Both the position numbers and the translations under genes were made by a program. A stretch of DNA of 6,953 bases, taken from Candidatus Cloacimonadota bacterium (GTDB taxonomy: Bacteria > Hydrothermota > E44-bin80). The notes beneath the pieces are model-generated. The model worked only from the letters and a program-made list of their open reading frames with translations. It did not search any database and was not told the DNA's origin. The stretch spans positions 1 to 6,953 of the forward strand of contig SOKD01000090.1 in the NCBI GenBank assembly GCA_004376305.1. The letters are read 5' to 3'. Shown here in pieces: positions 1-5,860 of the stretch. Position 1 is the first letter of the stretch; each line of letters begins with the position of its first letter.

Positions 1-960
1 AATGACGCGCTGCGGGACAGGATAGCGTGTTGGAGAAACGAGCGCCTGGACCTCAGCAAGGATCGGACGGGTACCCTCTATGGTGGAAACAACAACAGAA
101 CCAGACGTATCGAAAGTTCGCTCGTTGAGAAAAACAAGTGAAGGATTCTCTACTTCACTGAGCCCGTCCTTTGTCATCTCGAAAACACCTATTTCATTGA
201 CTGAACCAAATCGGTTCTTAACCGCTCGCAGTATTCTGAAAGACTGGGTCCGGTCACCTTCAAGGTACAGAACCGTATCAACCATATGCTCAAGCGTTCT
301 CGGTCCTGCAATCATCCCCACCTTGGTAACGTGTCCGACAAGAAAGACCGTGATCCCTTCAGTTTTGGCAATACGTGTCAATCTTGAAGTACATTCTCGT
401 ACCTGGCTCACCGATCCGGGTGGGGATTCCAATCCAGTATCGAATAATGTCTGAATAGAATCAATAATGAGCAGTATCGGTGAAATTTCACGAACCGATG
501 CTATAGTATTCTCAAGCGATGTTTCTGAAAGAAGGTAGAGGTTGTTACTTTCTATTCGGAGTCGCTTTGCTCGTAAAGCAATTTGATACGTTGATTCTTC
601 TCCTGAAACATAGAGGATCTTTTTTTCTTCTCCGGAAAACCTGGATGCTACCTGTATAAGGAGTGTTGATTTCCCTATCCCCGGCTCACCTCCCATGAGA
701 ATCACAGTCCCCGGAACAACACCTCCTCCAAGAACTCTATCAAACTCTGCAATACCGGTAGTCCATCGCTTCCACTGATATCGTTCAATCTCATTGAGCA
801 TAACCGGCTTCGATGGCGCTCCTGCTCTTGTATCACTGCTGACCAGCCGCTCTTCAACAAAGCTGTTCCACACATTACAATGGGGACATTTCCCTATCCA
901 TTTTGGAGCAGAATACCCGCATTCCTGGCAGACAAATGTAATCCTATCCTTCTTCTTCAT
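1..960 (-). CDS. radA: DNA repair protein RadA (Sms), N-terminal 320 residues, truncated by window edge
   Basis: RadA is a RecA-like ATPase/branch-migration helicase that helps process recombination intermediates during DNA repair. The reading frame is open from an ATG at 960 to base 1 without a stop, so the C-terminal LonP-like domain is mostly outside the window; the E. coli protein has about 460 residues. A four-cysteine zinc finger sits at C11, C14, C25 and C28 (VCQECG, CPHC). The Walker A motif GEPGIGKS is at 91-98 and the Walker B segment LLIID at 163-167. The RadA-specific KNRFG motif is at 248-252, followed by the start of the Lon-like region (EVQALVSPT). The ATG is chosen because the family normally begins a few lysines before the zinc finger; no strong Shine-Dalgarno is visible. 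It lies 89 bases after mlaD on the same strand and may be read from that operon or from a weak promoter of its own. Confidence 0.96.
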   Translation of the reverse strand, partial: MKKKDRITFVCQECGYSAPKWIGKCPHCNVWNSFVEERLVSSDTRAGAPSKPVMLNEIERYQWKRWTTGIAEFDRVLGGGVVPGTVILMGGEPGIGKSTLLIQVASRFSGEEKKILYVSGEESTYQIALRAKRLRIESNNLYLLSETSLENTIASVREISPILLIIDSIQTLFDTGLESPPGSVSQVRECTSRLTRIAKTEGITVFLVGHVTKVGMIAGPRTLEHMVDTVLYLEGDRTQSFRILRAVKNRFGSVNEIGVFEMTKDGLSEVENPSLVFLNERTFDTSGSVVVSTIEGTRPILAEVQALVSPTRYPVPQRVI

Positions 961-1001
961 AATTCGCGCGTGTGAAACTTTCTTTAATTCGCGTGATCGT
1001 T

Positions 1002-1029
1002 TTTATCACTTCGCATTTGTAGCTTGCAA
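1002..1029 (-). promoter_or_regulatory. Weak candidate promoter for radA in the mlaD-radA gap
   Basis: In the 89-base gap (961-1049) the minus strand has TTGCAA (1029-1024) and GATAAA (1007-1002) with a 16-base spacer, each matching four of six consensus positions. A 5-bp hairpin (GTGAT/ATCAC, 993-1009) overlaps it but has no T tract after it, so no terminator is seen between mlaD and radA. Such weak matches are common by chance. Confidence 0.2.
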
Positions 1030-1049
1030 TCTCATCTATCTTCTGATAT

Positions 1050-1844
1050 CTAAAAAACCCGTATATTGATGTATTTCTTCGGGTTCTCCTTAATATCTTT
1101 CAAGAGTGCCTTTGTTTCCTTAAGCGTTGATCCCAGTTCATTGTACAACTCTTCATCCTGCATGAGCTTGCCCACTGTGCCCTTTCCCTCTCTAATATCT
1201 TCAAGAACTTCGGAGAGCATATCAAGATTCTTATCGAGCTTATCCGCAACCGCAACTATCTTATCAAGATCCTTCTCAGCCTTTCTGAGCGTCCTCTTTA
1301 TTCCTGGTCTATTTTCCTTCAACAATGCAGCAAGTTCCTGAGCCGTTGTACTGATGTGCTCCATGGTTTTTTCAACATCACCACTGCTGATCTTCTCTGC
1401 AATACTCCTGATAGGATCAAGAATGTCGCCCAATTCTCCAAGTGAAAACGACGGGGAACCTTTTCCTGTAATCGGTTTGGAGATATCGAGCAATTCTTTA
1501 TCTTCACCCACCTTTAGCTCAATGAATTTTGTTCCGCTGATTAACGCAACATCTCTAATGGCAGCTTGTGCATCCTTTTTTAATACCACAGCATTATCCA
1601 GATAACAACGTGTCGATACCTTATTCCCCGCAAGTTTAATGGAGAGAACCCTGCCTTTCTGCACACCGAGCACCCACAGCGGATCTCCCCTTTTCAAACC
1701 GGTTGCATCATTAAAGTGTATTGTTATTTTATAACCCTTGCTTTTCATCTTCGCCTGCTTCATCCACAGATAGCCAAAGACCAGAACAACGATACCCAGC
1801 ACAATAAAGATACCAACTTTCAACTCAAGATTTTTTGCTTTCAT
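1050..1844 (-). CDS. mlaD: MCE-family substrate-binding protein of an Mla-type lipid transporter (MlaD-like)
   Basis: This is the periplasmic, inner-membrane-anchored MCE subunit, which in known systems forms a ring that binds and passes phospholipids between the MlaE/MlaF complex and the outer membrane. A short basic N-terminus is followed by one transmembrane helix (about residues 10-28) with the rest outside. A single MCE domain spans about 37-112 (beginning YKITIHFNDATGLKRGDPL). A long, charged helical region (about 140-250) is likely to be coiled coil. The C-terminus has a GKGTVGKLMQD...LY...NPKKY...VF pattern (220-264) like the tails of many longer MCE proteins; E. coli MlaD, at about 180 residues, is shorter. 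The ATG at 1844 overlaps the mlaF stop codon by one base (TAATG) and has a strong GGAGG six bases upstream. No mlaB, mlaC or mlaA follows, so those partners, if used, are encoded elsewhere. Confidence 0.93.
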   Translation of the reverse strand: MKAKNLELKVGIFIVLGIVVLVFGYLWMKQAKMKSKGYKITIHFNDATGLKRGDPLWVLGVQKGRVLSIKLAGNKVSTRCYLDNAVVLKKDAQAAIRDVALISGTKFIELKVGEDKELLDISKPITGKGSPSFSLGELGDILDPIRSIAEKISSGDVEKTMEHISTTAQELAALLKENRPGIKRTLRKAEKDLDKIVAVADKLDKNLDMLSEVLEDIREGKGTVGKLMQDEELYNELGSTLKETKALLKDIKENPKKYINIRVF

Positions 1845-2593
1845 TATACCCCTCCAGAAATTGGGCCGTCGCCCTCTCCATTAATGAATTGCTGCACATA
1901 CGGATTATCTGTGTTTTGAATGTCCTCCGGTGAACCATCGAATATGATCTTCCCATCATACAGCATTGCAATTCTATCTGCAATTCTGTACGCGCTTGTC
2001 ATATCATGGGTAACAGCAATGGTAGTTATTTTTAGTTTTTCCTGCAATGCAAGTATCAGATTATTGATTCTATCAGCTATGATGGGATCAAGACCTGTTG
2101 TTGGCTCATCGTAGAAGACAAATTTTGGGCTCATCGCAATTGCCCGGGCAATCCCAACTCTCTTCTTCATGCCACCGGAAAGCTCAGCAGGATACTTATC
2201 CTCGACACCAATAAGACCAACAAGTTCCAGTTTTGTCTGAGCAATACTCCGAACCTCTGTGCGGGGTATATTTGAATGCTCCATCAAGCCAAGACCAACA
2301 TTCTCCCAGACGCTGAGAGAATCAAAGAGTGCAGAACTTTGAAAAACCATGCCAATCTTCTTCCGTATCTTGTACAGCTCACGTTTCGATACATTTTTCA
2401 GTGAAACGTCATCCAAGATAATTTCTCCCTCATCAGGAATAAGGAGTCCTACAATCGTTTTCAAAAGCACGCTCTTTCCACATCCACTCTGACCAATTAT
2501 GACAATGGTCTCCCCTTCTTCAAGATCCAGGTTCAGTCCTTTGAGAACATCGTTATCTCCAAAATGTTTCCACACACCTTTTACCGAAATCAT
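1844..2593 (-). CDS. mlaF: ABC transporter ATPase of an Mla-type lipid transporter (MlaF-like)
   Basis: This cytoplasmic ATPase should drive phospholipid movement together with the MlaE permease. All ABC motifs are present in the 249-residue protein: Walker A GQSGCGKS (34-41), Q-loop Q85, signature LSGGM (138-142), Walker B with D162 and E163 (FYDEPTTGLDP), and H-loop H196 (VTHDM). The signature reads LSGGMKKR rather than LSGGQ; LSGGM is usual in the MlaF group. The start is set at the ATG at 2593 (MISVKGVWKHF), not at the far upstream ATG at 2842. The extra 83 residues of that longer frame run through mlaE in the wrong frame, look nothing like an ABC protein, and would give an overlap of about 250 bases. 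The chosen ATG overlaps the mlaE TAA stop by one base (TAATG). No strong Shine-Dalgarno precedes it, so translation is probably coupled to mlaE. Confidence 0.95.
   Translation of the reverse strand: MISVKGVWKHFGDNDVLKGLNLDLEEGETIVIIGQSGCGKSVLLKTIVGLLIPDEGEIILDDVSLKNVSKRELYKIRKKIGMVFQSSALFDSLSVWENVGLGLMEHSNIPRTEVRSIAQTKLELVGLIGVEDKYPAELSGGMKKRVGIARAIAMSPKFVFYDEPTTGLDPIIADRINNLILALQEKLKITTIAVTHDMTSAYRIADRIAMLYDGKIIFDGSPEDIQNTDNPYVQQFINGEGDGPISGGV
1849..1855 (-). promoter_or_regulatory. Shine-Dalgarno site for mlaD inside the end of mlaF
   Basis: GGAGGGG on the minus strand (1855-1849) places GGAGG six bases before the mlaD ATG. It overlaps the last mlaF codons, so ribosomes finishing mlaF are well placed to start mlaD. 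Confidence 0.7.
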
Positions 2594-3345
2594 TAGAACA
2601 CCAACTTTGCGATCAGGTAATCGAATACAAGAATGAGAACCATAGAACCAACAACAGCCCGTGTTGTTGCCTGTCCAACACCCTCTGCACCCCCTCTTGC
2701 GTGAAAACCATGATAGCAGCCCAAAAGACCCACGATAAATCCAAATACGACCGATTTGATAAGCCCGCCCCAGAGCGTGATCTCGATAAAATTGGTTCTG
2801 ACACCCCTGATATATATGTATCCTGATAAATCCAATGCCCATACGGAAACCAAAAGCCCGCCAAGTATCATAATCAGTTCAGCAAAAATCGTAAGGATGG
2901 GAAGAACGAGAATTCCGGCAATAATTCGTGGCATGATAAGGTATCTACCCGGGTCAATTCCCATTATCTCAAAGGCATCGATCTGCTCGGTAACGCGCAT
3001 CGTTCCCAATTCAGCAGCAATTGAAGAACTCACCCTTCCTGCTACGATGAGTCCCGTCAACATTGGTCCCAGCTCAATCATCACAGCCTTGACAACACCC
3101 ATACCAATATATAATTCAGGAACGAGACCTTTTGTCTGATACGCTGCCTGGAAACCGGTAACCATTCCGGCAAATACTGAAACAATCATAACAATAGGAA
3201 GTGAAGAAATTCCCATCGAGAGGATCTGGTTGAGTATTAACCGGTAACTACTGGGAATTTTATAGGCATTTTTCAAGCCTTCGCAGAGAATAAGAGTGAC
3301 TCCACCTATATACGTGAAGAATGATTTTACCGCCTTCAAAATCAA
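2593..3345 (-). CDS. mlaE: MlaE-family ABC transporter permease, TTG start
   Basis: This is the inner-membrane permease of the Mla/MCE lipid transporter, expected to bind MlaF in the cytoplasm and MlaD on the periplasmic side. Several hydrophobic membrane segments are visible (about residues 48-64, 142-170, 195-210 and 230-250). The family signature lies at about 91-124 (ELGPMLTGL...AGR...IAAELGTM...TEQIDA). The start is placed at TTG 3345. It has an excellent GGGGGAGGGG Shine-Dalgarno six bases upstream, overlaps the dnaB stop as TTGA, and gives 250 residues, close to the usual family size of about 260. The ATG alternatives at 3399 and 3375 would add a cysteine/arginine-rich extension coded inside dnaB and lack comparable ribosome sites. 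A second TTG at 3339 is possible but its spacing is poorer. The gene ends one base into the mlaF start codon. Confidence 0.9.
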   Translation of the reverse strand: MILKAVKSFFTYIGGVTLILCEGLKNAYKIPSSYRLILNQILSMGISSLPIVMIVSVFAGMVTGFQAAYQTKGLVPELYIGMGVVKAVMIELGPMLTGLIVAGRVSSSIAAELGTMRVTEQIDAFEIMGIDPGRYLIMPRIIAGILVLPILTIFAELIMILGGLLVSVWALDLSGYIYIRGVRTNFIEITLWGGLIKSVVFGFIVGLLGCYHGFHARGGAEGVGQATTRAVVGSMVLILVFDYLIAKLVF

Positions 3346-4700
3346 AAAGCCCCTCCCCCTGGTTCTTCTTCCCATGCAGCATCTTCGAATGTTGCACACT
3401 TCTCGAGGAAGGTCGCATAAACCGTCCCGGTAGGACCATTTCTCTGTTTTCGAATAATAATCTCCACCTTATTTCTTATGTTTGGATCATCTGATTCTTT
3501 TTTTCTGTAAAGAAAAATAACAACATCTGCATCCTGTTCAATGGCACCTGATTCCCTCAAATCAGATAGAAGCGGCTTCTGGAATTGTCTCTGTGTATGA
3601 GCCCGGGAAAGCTGTGAAAGAGCAACAACGGGAATACCGAGTTCTTTCGAAAGTGCCTTCAGTGAACGTGATATGATTGCAACCTCCTGTTGTCTGCTGT
3701 CAGATCTTCCTGCTATATCGAGTAACTGCAAATAATCGATAAAAATAATACCGACGTCAATTCTCGATTTGAGTCTTCTTGCCTTTGCTCTCAGTTCAAG
3801 ATGATTTAATCTCGCAGAATCATCAATATAAAGGGGAGCTGCATGCAATTTGCCCGCAGCTCGGGTAAGCCTTGCCCAACTTTCATCGGTAAGAAATCCT
3901 CGTCTCAGGTCCTTGAGATCAACACGTGCTTGCATGGCAAGCATCCTCTGCACAAGTTGCTCCTGAGACATTTCAAGACTGAAGAAACCCACAGGGATAT
4001 TCCGTTCGATGGCGGTATGCAGTGCCACATCAAGGGCAAATGCGGTCTTCCCCATCGACGGTCTCCCTGCAATGATAACAAAATCTGCTTTCTGAAACCC
4101 ACCGGTCAAATCATCAAGTTTGTTAATTCCCGATTCGATGCCGGTAATATGTGTTTTGTGCTCGGCGAGCTTATCTATCTTATCAATCGTATCACTCAGG
4201 ATGTCTCGTACCATAATGAGTTCCTGTTTCTTACCTGCGTAATGAATGTTAAAAATAAGCTGTTCTGCTCTATCGAGGAGTTCATCAACATTTGACTGTT
4301 CATCATAGCTCTGCTGAATAATCTGGTTTGAAATACTAATGAGCCTCCGCAGCACGAACTTCTCAAGTACAATCTTGGCATGATATTGGACATTTGTGGT
4401 TGACACAACGCTTTCGACGAGTTTTTGCAGATAGTCAAGACCACCGATCTTTTTCAACTGTTCCATCTTTCTAAGTTGTTCTGAAACAGTCAGTATATCA
4501 ACCGGAACATCACTCTGTTCAATAATAACAATTGCCCTGAAAATTCTCTGGTGGAATTCTGAATAGAACACATCATCGGTGGTTATTATCGAAAGAACCA
4601 TGTCCACTGCTTCTCTGTCTGTAAGCATTGAACCTAAAACAGCAGCTTCTGCATCAAGTGATTGTGGCGGTGTCCTTAATAACTCTTTTTCCTCAGCCAT
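3342..4700 (-). CDS. dnaB: Replicative DNA helicase DnaB
   Basis: DnaB is the hexameric 5'-3' helicase that unwinds DNA ahead of the replisome. The 452-residue length fits the family. The N-terminal helical domain (about 10-110, beginning PPQSLDAEAAVLG) mediates hexamer and primase contacts and is followed by a linker. The RecA-like motor has Walker A GRPSMGKTA (212-220), SLEM at 241-244, Walker B IIFIDYLQL (318-326), the LSQLSR motif (361-366), SDLRESGAIEQDAD (379-392) and the arginine-finger region RKQRNGPTG (417-425). There is no intein or insertion. The ATG at 4700 overlaps the end of the upstream glycosylase gene by eight bases, with AAGGA about 11 bases upstream as a weak ribosome site. 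Its stop overlaps the TTG start of mlaE. The normal ribosomal-protein neighbour rplI is absent; the gene instead sits between a DNA repair gene and a lipid transporter. Confidence 0.97.
   Translation of the reverse strand: MAEEKELLRTPPQSLDAEAAVLGSMLTDREAVDMVLSIITTDDVFYSEFHQRIFRAIVIIEQSDVPVDILTVSEQLRKMEQLKKIGGLDYLQKLVESVVSTTNVQYHAKIVLEKFVLRRLISISNQIIQQSYDEQSNVDELLDRAEQLIFNIHYAGKKQELIMVRDILSDTIDKIDKLAEHKTHITGIESGINKLDDLTGGFQKADFVIIAGRPSMGKTAFALDVALHTAIERNIPVGFFSLEMSQEQLVQRMLAMQARVDLKDLRRGFLTDESWARLTRAAGKLHAAPLYIDDSARLNHLELRAKARRLKSRIDVGIIFIDYLQLLDIAGRSDSRQQEVAIISRSLKALSKELGIPVVALSQLSRAHTQRQFQKPLLSDLRESGAIEQDADVVIFLYRKKESDDPNIRNKVEIIIRKQRNGPTGTVYATFLEKCATFEDAAWEEEPGGGAF
3350..3360 (-). promoter_or_regulatory. 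Strong Shine-Dalgarno deciding the mlaE TTG start
   Basis: AGGGGGAGGGG on the minus strand contains GGAGG at 3356-3352, six bases before the TTG at 3345. The same bases encode the PGGG near the DnaB C-terminus, so the end of dnaB doubles as the mlaE ribosome site. Confidence 0.75.
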
Positions 4701-5376
4701 GACTCTTTATGTCCTTACCAAGTATTTTCAGGATCATCTTCATATCTTCCCAGGTTTCCCTCTTGCACCGGGGACTCCTCAGAAGGTAACTTGGATGAAA
4801 TGTTGGGATAAGTTTCTTACTTTCATAATAGAAGAGTTTTCCTCTGAGATTTGAAATGGTGAGATTACTACCCGTTAGTTTCTGTGCCGCAAATTTTCCA
4901 AGAGCACAAATGACTTCAGGATTAATAAGTTTAACTTGTCGATTAAGAAATGGGAAACAGGCTTCCATTTCATCTTGTTGTGGATTTCTGTTATCCGGCG
5001 GTCTACATTTTAATATATTAGCTATATAAACATCCTTCCTCTCAAAACCCATTGCCTTGATAATCTTTGTCAGCATCTGTCCTGCTTTCCCCACAAAGGG
5101 CTTCCCCTGTTGATCTTCATAGAAACCGGGAGCCTCTCCGACAAACATCAACGTTGCTTTGGGATTACCTTCTCCAAAAACATAGTTCTTCTTCCCTCTG
5201 TGTAGAGGACATTTCTGGCAACCAAGAACTTCCTGTTTGAGAGTGTTTAACTGTTTCTCATATGATATATGGCGGGGCTTTTTGCTCTCTACTTCAGTGA
5301 TACCAAGGTTGAGATATGCCCGAAGTGAACGTTTTAAATCATTGAATGTTACCACTTTAGAGACAAGGTTTTTCAT
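4693..5376 (-). CDS. Family 4 uracil-DNA glycosylase with an iron-sulfur cluster
   Basis: The enzyme removes uracil from DNA as the first step of base excision repair. The 227-residue protein has the four cysteines that hold a 4Fe-4S cluster in family 4 enzymes: C53 and C56 (CQKC), C124 (ILKCRPPDNRNP) and C140, with the 16-residue gap between the last two seen in the Thermus enzyme. Motif 1 is GEAPG (80-84), followed by GKPFVGKAGQML; the second catalytic motif is HPSYLLR (194-200). An N-terminal stretch of about 45 residues precedes the catalytic core, as in many bacterial members. The start at ATG 5376 is preferred: AAAGG lies seven bases upstream. The in-frame ATGs at 5451 and 5382 are weaker, because the first lies inside a terminator-like hairpin upstream of the promoter and the second is one base from the AAAGG. 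It is the first gene of the operon and overlaps dnaB by eight bases. Confidence 0.92.
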   Translation of the reverse strand: MKNLVSKVVTFNDLKRSLRAYLNLGITEVESKKPRHISYEKQLNTLKQEVLGCQKCPLHRGKKNYVFGEGNPKATLMFVGEAPGFYEDQQGKPFVGKAGQMLTKIIKAMGFERKDVYIANILKCRPPDNRNPQQDEMEACFPFLNRQVKLINPEVICALGKFAAQKLTGSNLTISNLRGKLFYYESKKLIPTFHPSYLLRSPRCKRETWEDMKMILKILGKDIKSHG

Positions 5377-5385
5377 AGACATACC

Positions 5386-5414
5386 TTTGTAGCACACTTT
5401 TTTTACTTTGTCAA
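5386..5414 (-). promoter_or_regulatory. Sigma70-type promoter of the udg-dnaB-mlaEFD operon
   Basis: The minus strand reads TTGACA at 5414-5409, a perfect -35 box, then a 17-base spacer, then TACAAA at 5391-5386. The -10 box matches four of six positions and is preceded by TG plus one base (5394-5392), an extended -10. Transcription would start near 5379, only a few bases before the ATG at 5376. The message would then be leaderless or almost so, and the AAAGG would largely lie upstream of +1. No second promoter of this quality was seen in the operon. Confidence 0.6.
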
Positions 5415-5425
5415 ATACTAAAAAT

Positions 5426-5454
5426 GGGTTGATTTTTTGCTCAAAAATCAACCC
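5426..5454 (-). terminator. 12-bp perfect hairpin with T tract, probable intrinsic terminator
   Basis: GGGTTGATTTTT (5426-5437) pairs perfectly with AAAAATCAACCC (5443-5454) around a 5-base loop. On the minus strand the stem is followed by ATTTTTAG, a short T tract; on the plus strand it is followed by TATAAACC, so a minus-strand terminator is favoured. It would end transcripts from the integrase/tRNA-Lys side just before the operon promoter. The stem is G:C rich only at its base. Confidence 0.6.
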
Positions 5455-5462
5455 TATAAACC

Positions 5463-5685
5463 AACGCGACGCTGTTAAACGAACGCCAAATCTTCATTTG
5501 GCTGCAAACAAACGTTTCACTGTAATCAAACGCTCCTTCGGAGCTGTAATCACAAATTAAAACATTGCAGATGCAGTCATTCGTTTCCAGCACGTAGTGC
5601 GTTTATTCACAGCGATAGCGTTAGTTTTACAGGCGCAGCCATTGGTTTCCAGCACGAAGTGCGTTTATTAATCAACGCTAGTTAG
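5463..5685. repeat. Mosaic array of micro-palindromes joined by 13-14 nt linkers, in two inverted blocks
   Basis: No gene is seen here. Ten short palindromes alternate with variants of one linker, best seen as CTGTAATCAAACG (5520-5532). Block 1 has linkers on the plus strand at 5472-5485, 5502-5514, 5520-5532 and 5544-5556. Between and before them lie CGACG, CCAAATCTTCATTTGG, TTTCA and CTCCTTCGGAG. Block 2 carries the linker on the minus strand at 5578-5590, 5600-5612, 5619-5632, 5640-5652 and 5662-5673, with a shortened one at 5563-5570. Its inserts on the minus strand are ACTGCAT, CACTACGTG, CTATCG, GCTGCGC and CACTTCGTG; CTAGTTAG (5678-5685) is a tenth palindrome. Most inserts are closed by the G ending one linker and the C starting the next, giving stems with 1-4 base loops, several of them TTC or TTCG. 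The two blocks converge near 5560. The family is not one I recognise. Confidence 0.75.
5573..5669. repeat. 35-bp direct repeat with 62-bp period inside the array
   Basis: Bases 5573-5607 and 5635-5669 match at 32 of 35 positions, offset by 62 bases. The three differences are T/C at 5577/5639, C/G at 5582/5644 and T/A at 5595/5657. The last falls in the loop of GCAC-GTA-GTGC versus GCAC-GAA-GTGC, so the stem is unchanged. This looks like a duplication of several array units. Confidence 0.8.
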
Positions 5686-5716
5686 GAACGATTGCTTTAG
5701 CCTTCGAATTTTGTAT

Positions 5717-5759
5717 AACCAATCAAACCAATTGAACCAATACAACCAATCAAACAATT
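5717..5759. repeat. 9-bp tandem repeat, AACCAAT plus two variable bases
   Basis: Four consecutive units start at 5717, 5726, 5735 and 5744 and read AACCAATCA, AACCAATTG, AACCAATAC and AACCAATCA. A shortened fifth copy (AACAATT) follows at 5753-5759. The first seven bases are invariant in the four full units and the last two vary. It lies between the micro-palindrome array and the 3' end of tRNA-Lys. Confidence 0.85.
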
Positions 5760-5782
5760 TTTTCTCTCATAGGAAAACAAAA

Positions 5783-5855
5783 TACGCCGCCAGGGAATTG
5801 AACCCCGAACCCACGGATTAAGAATCCGTTGCTCTACCATTTGAGCTAGCGGCGC
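5783..5855 (-). tRNA. tRNA-Lys, anticodon CTT
   Basis: The 73-base gene folds into a complete cloverleaf. The acceptor stem GCGCCGC/GCGGCGT closes with a G-T wobble at its base. The D stem is GCTC/GAGC and the anticodon stem ACGGA/TCCGT holds loop TTCTTAA, giving anticodon CTT for AAG codons. The variable loop has five bases, the T arm is CGGGG-TTCAATT-CCCTG, and the discriminator is A. The 3' CCA is not encoded; TTTTGTTTT follows directly. The 5' end is six bases from the last base of the integrase gene, leaving room for a separate promoter only inside that gene. Confidence 0.97.
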
Positions 5856-5860
5856 AACAC

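Noticed and set aside
80..454. 124-codon open frame on the plus strand
   Set aside because: It is antisense to radA, whose frame carries the zinc finger, Walker and KNRFG motifs.
993..1009. Terminator between mlaD and radA
   Set aside because: The stem has only five base pairs and no T tract follows on the minus strand.
2594..2842. 83-residue N-terminal extension of MlaF
   Set aside because: It overlaps mlaE in another frame, has no ABC character, and the ATG at 2593 gives a normal-length ATPase with a TAATG junction.
2756..3139. 127-codon open frame on the plus strand
   Set aside because: It is antisense to mlaE, whose MlaE signature and membrane segments are unmistakable; it has no recognisable domain or ribosome site.
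3843..4295. 150-codon open frame on the plus strand
   Set aside because: It lies fully antisense to the dnaB motor domain and encodes nothing recognisable.
3342..4700. Intein in dnaB, a common insertion target
   Set aside because: The P-loop GRPSMGKTA and all later motifs are uninterrupted and the length is normal.
5377..5451. 25-residue N-terminal extension of the uracil-DNA glycosylase
   Set aside because: Its ATG is inside the 12-bp hairpin and upstream of a strong promoter, with no ribosome site.
5463..5685. CRISPR array
   Set aside because: Linkers are only 13-14 nt and imperfect, the inserts are 5-16 nt palindromes rather than unique 30-nt spacers, orientation flips midway, and no cas gene is present.
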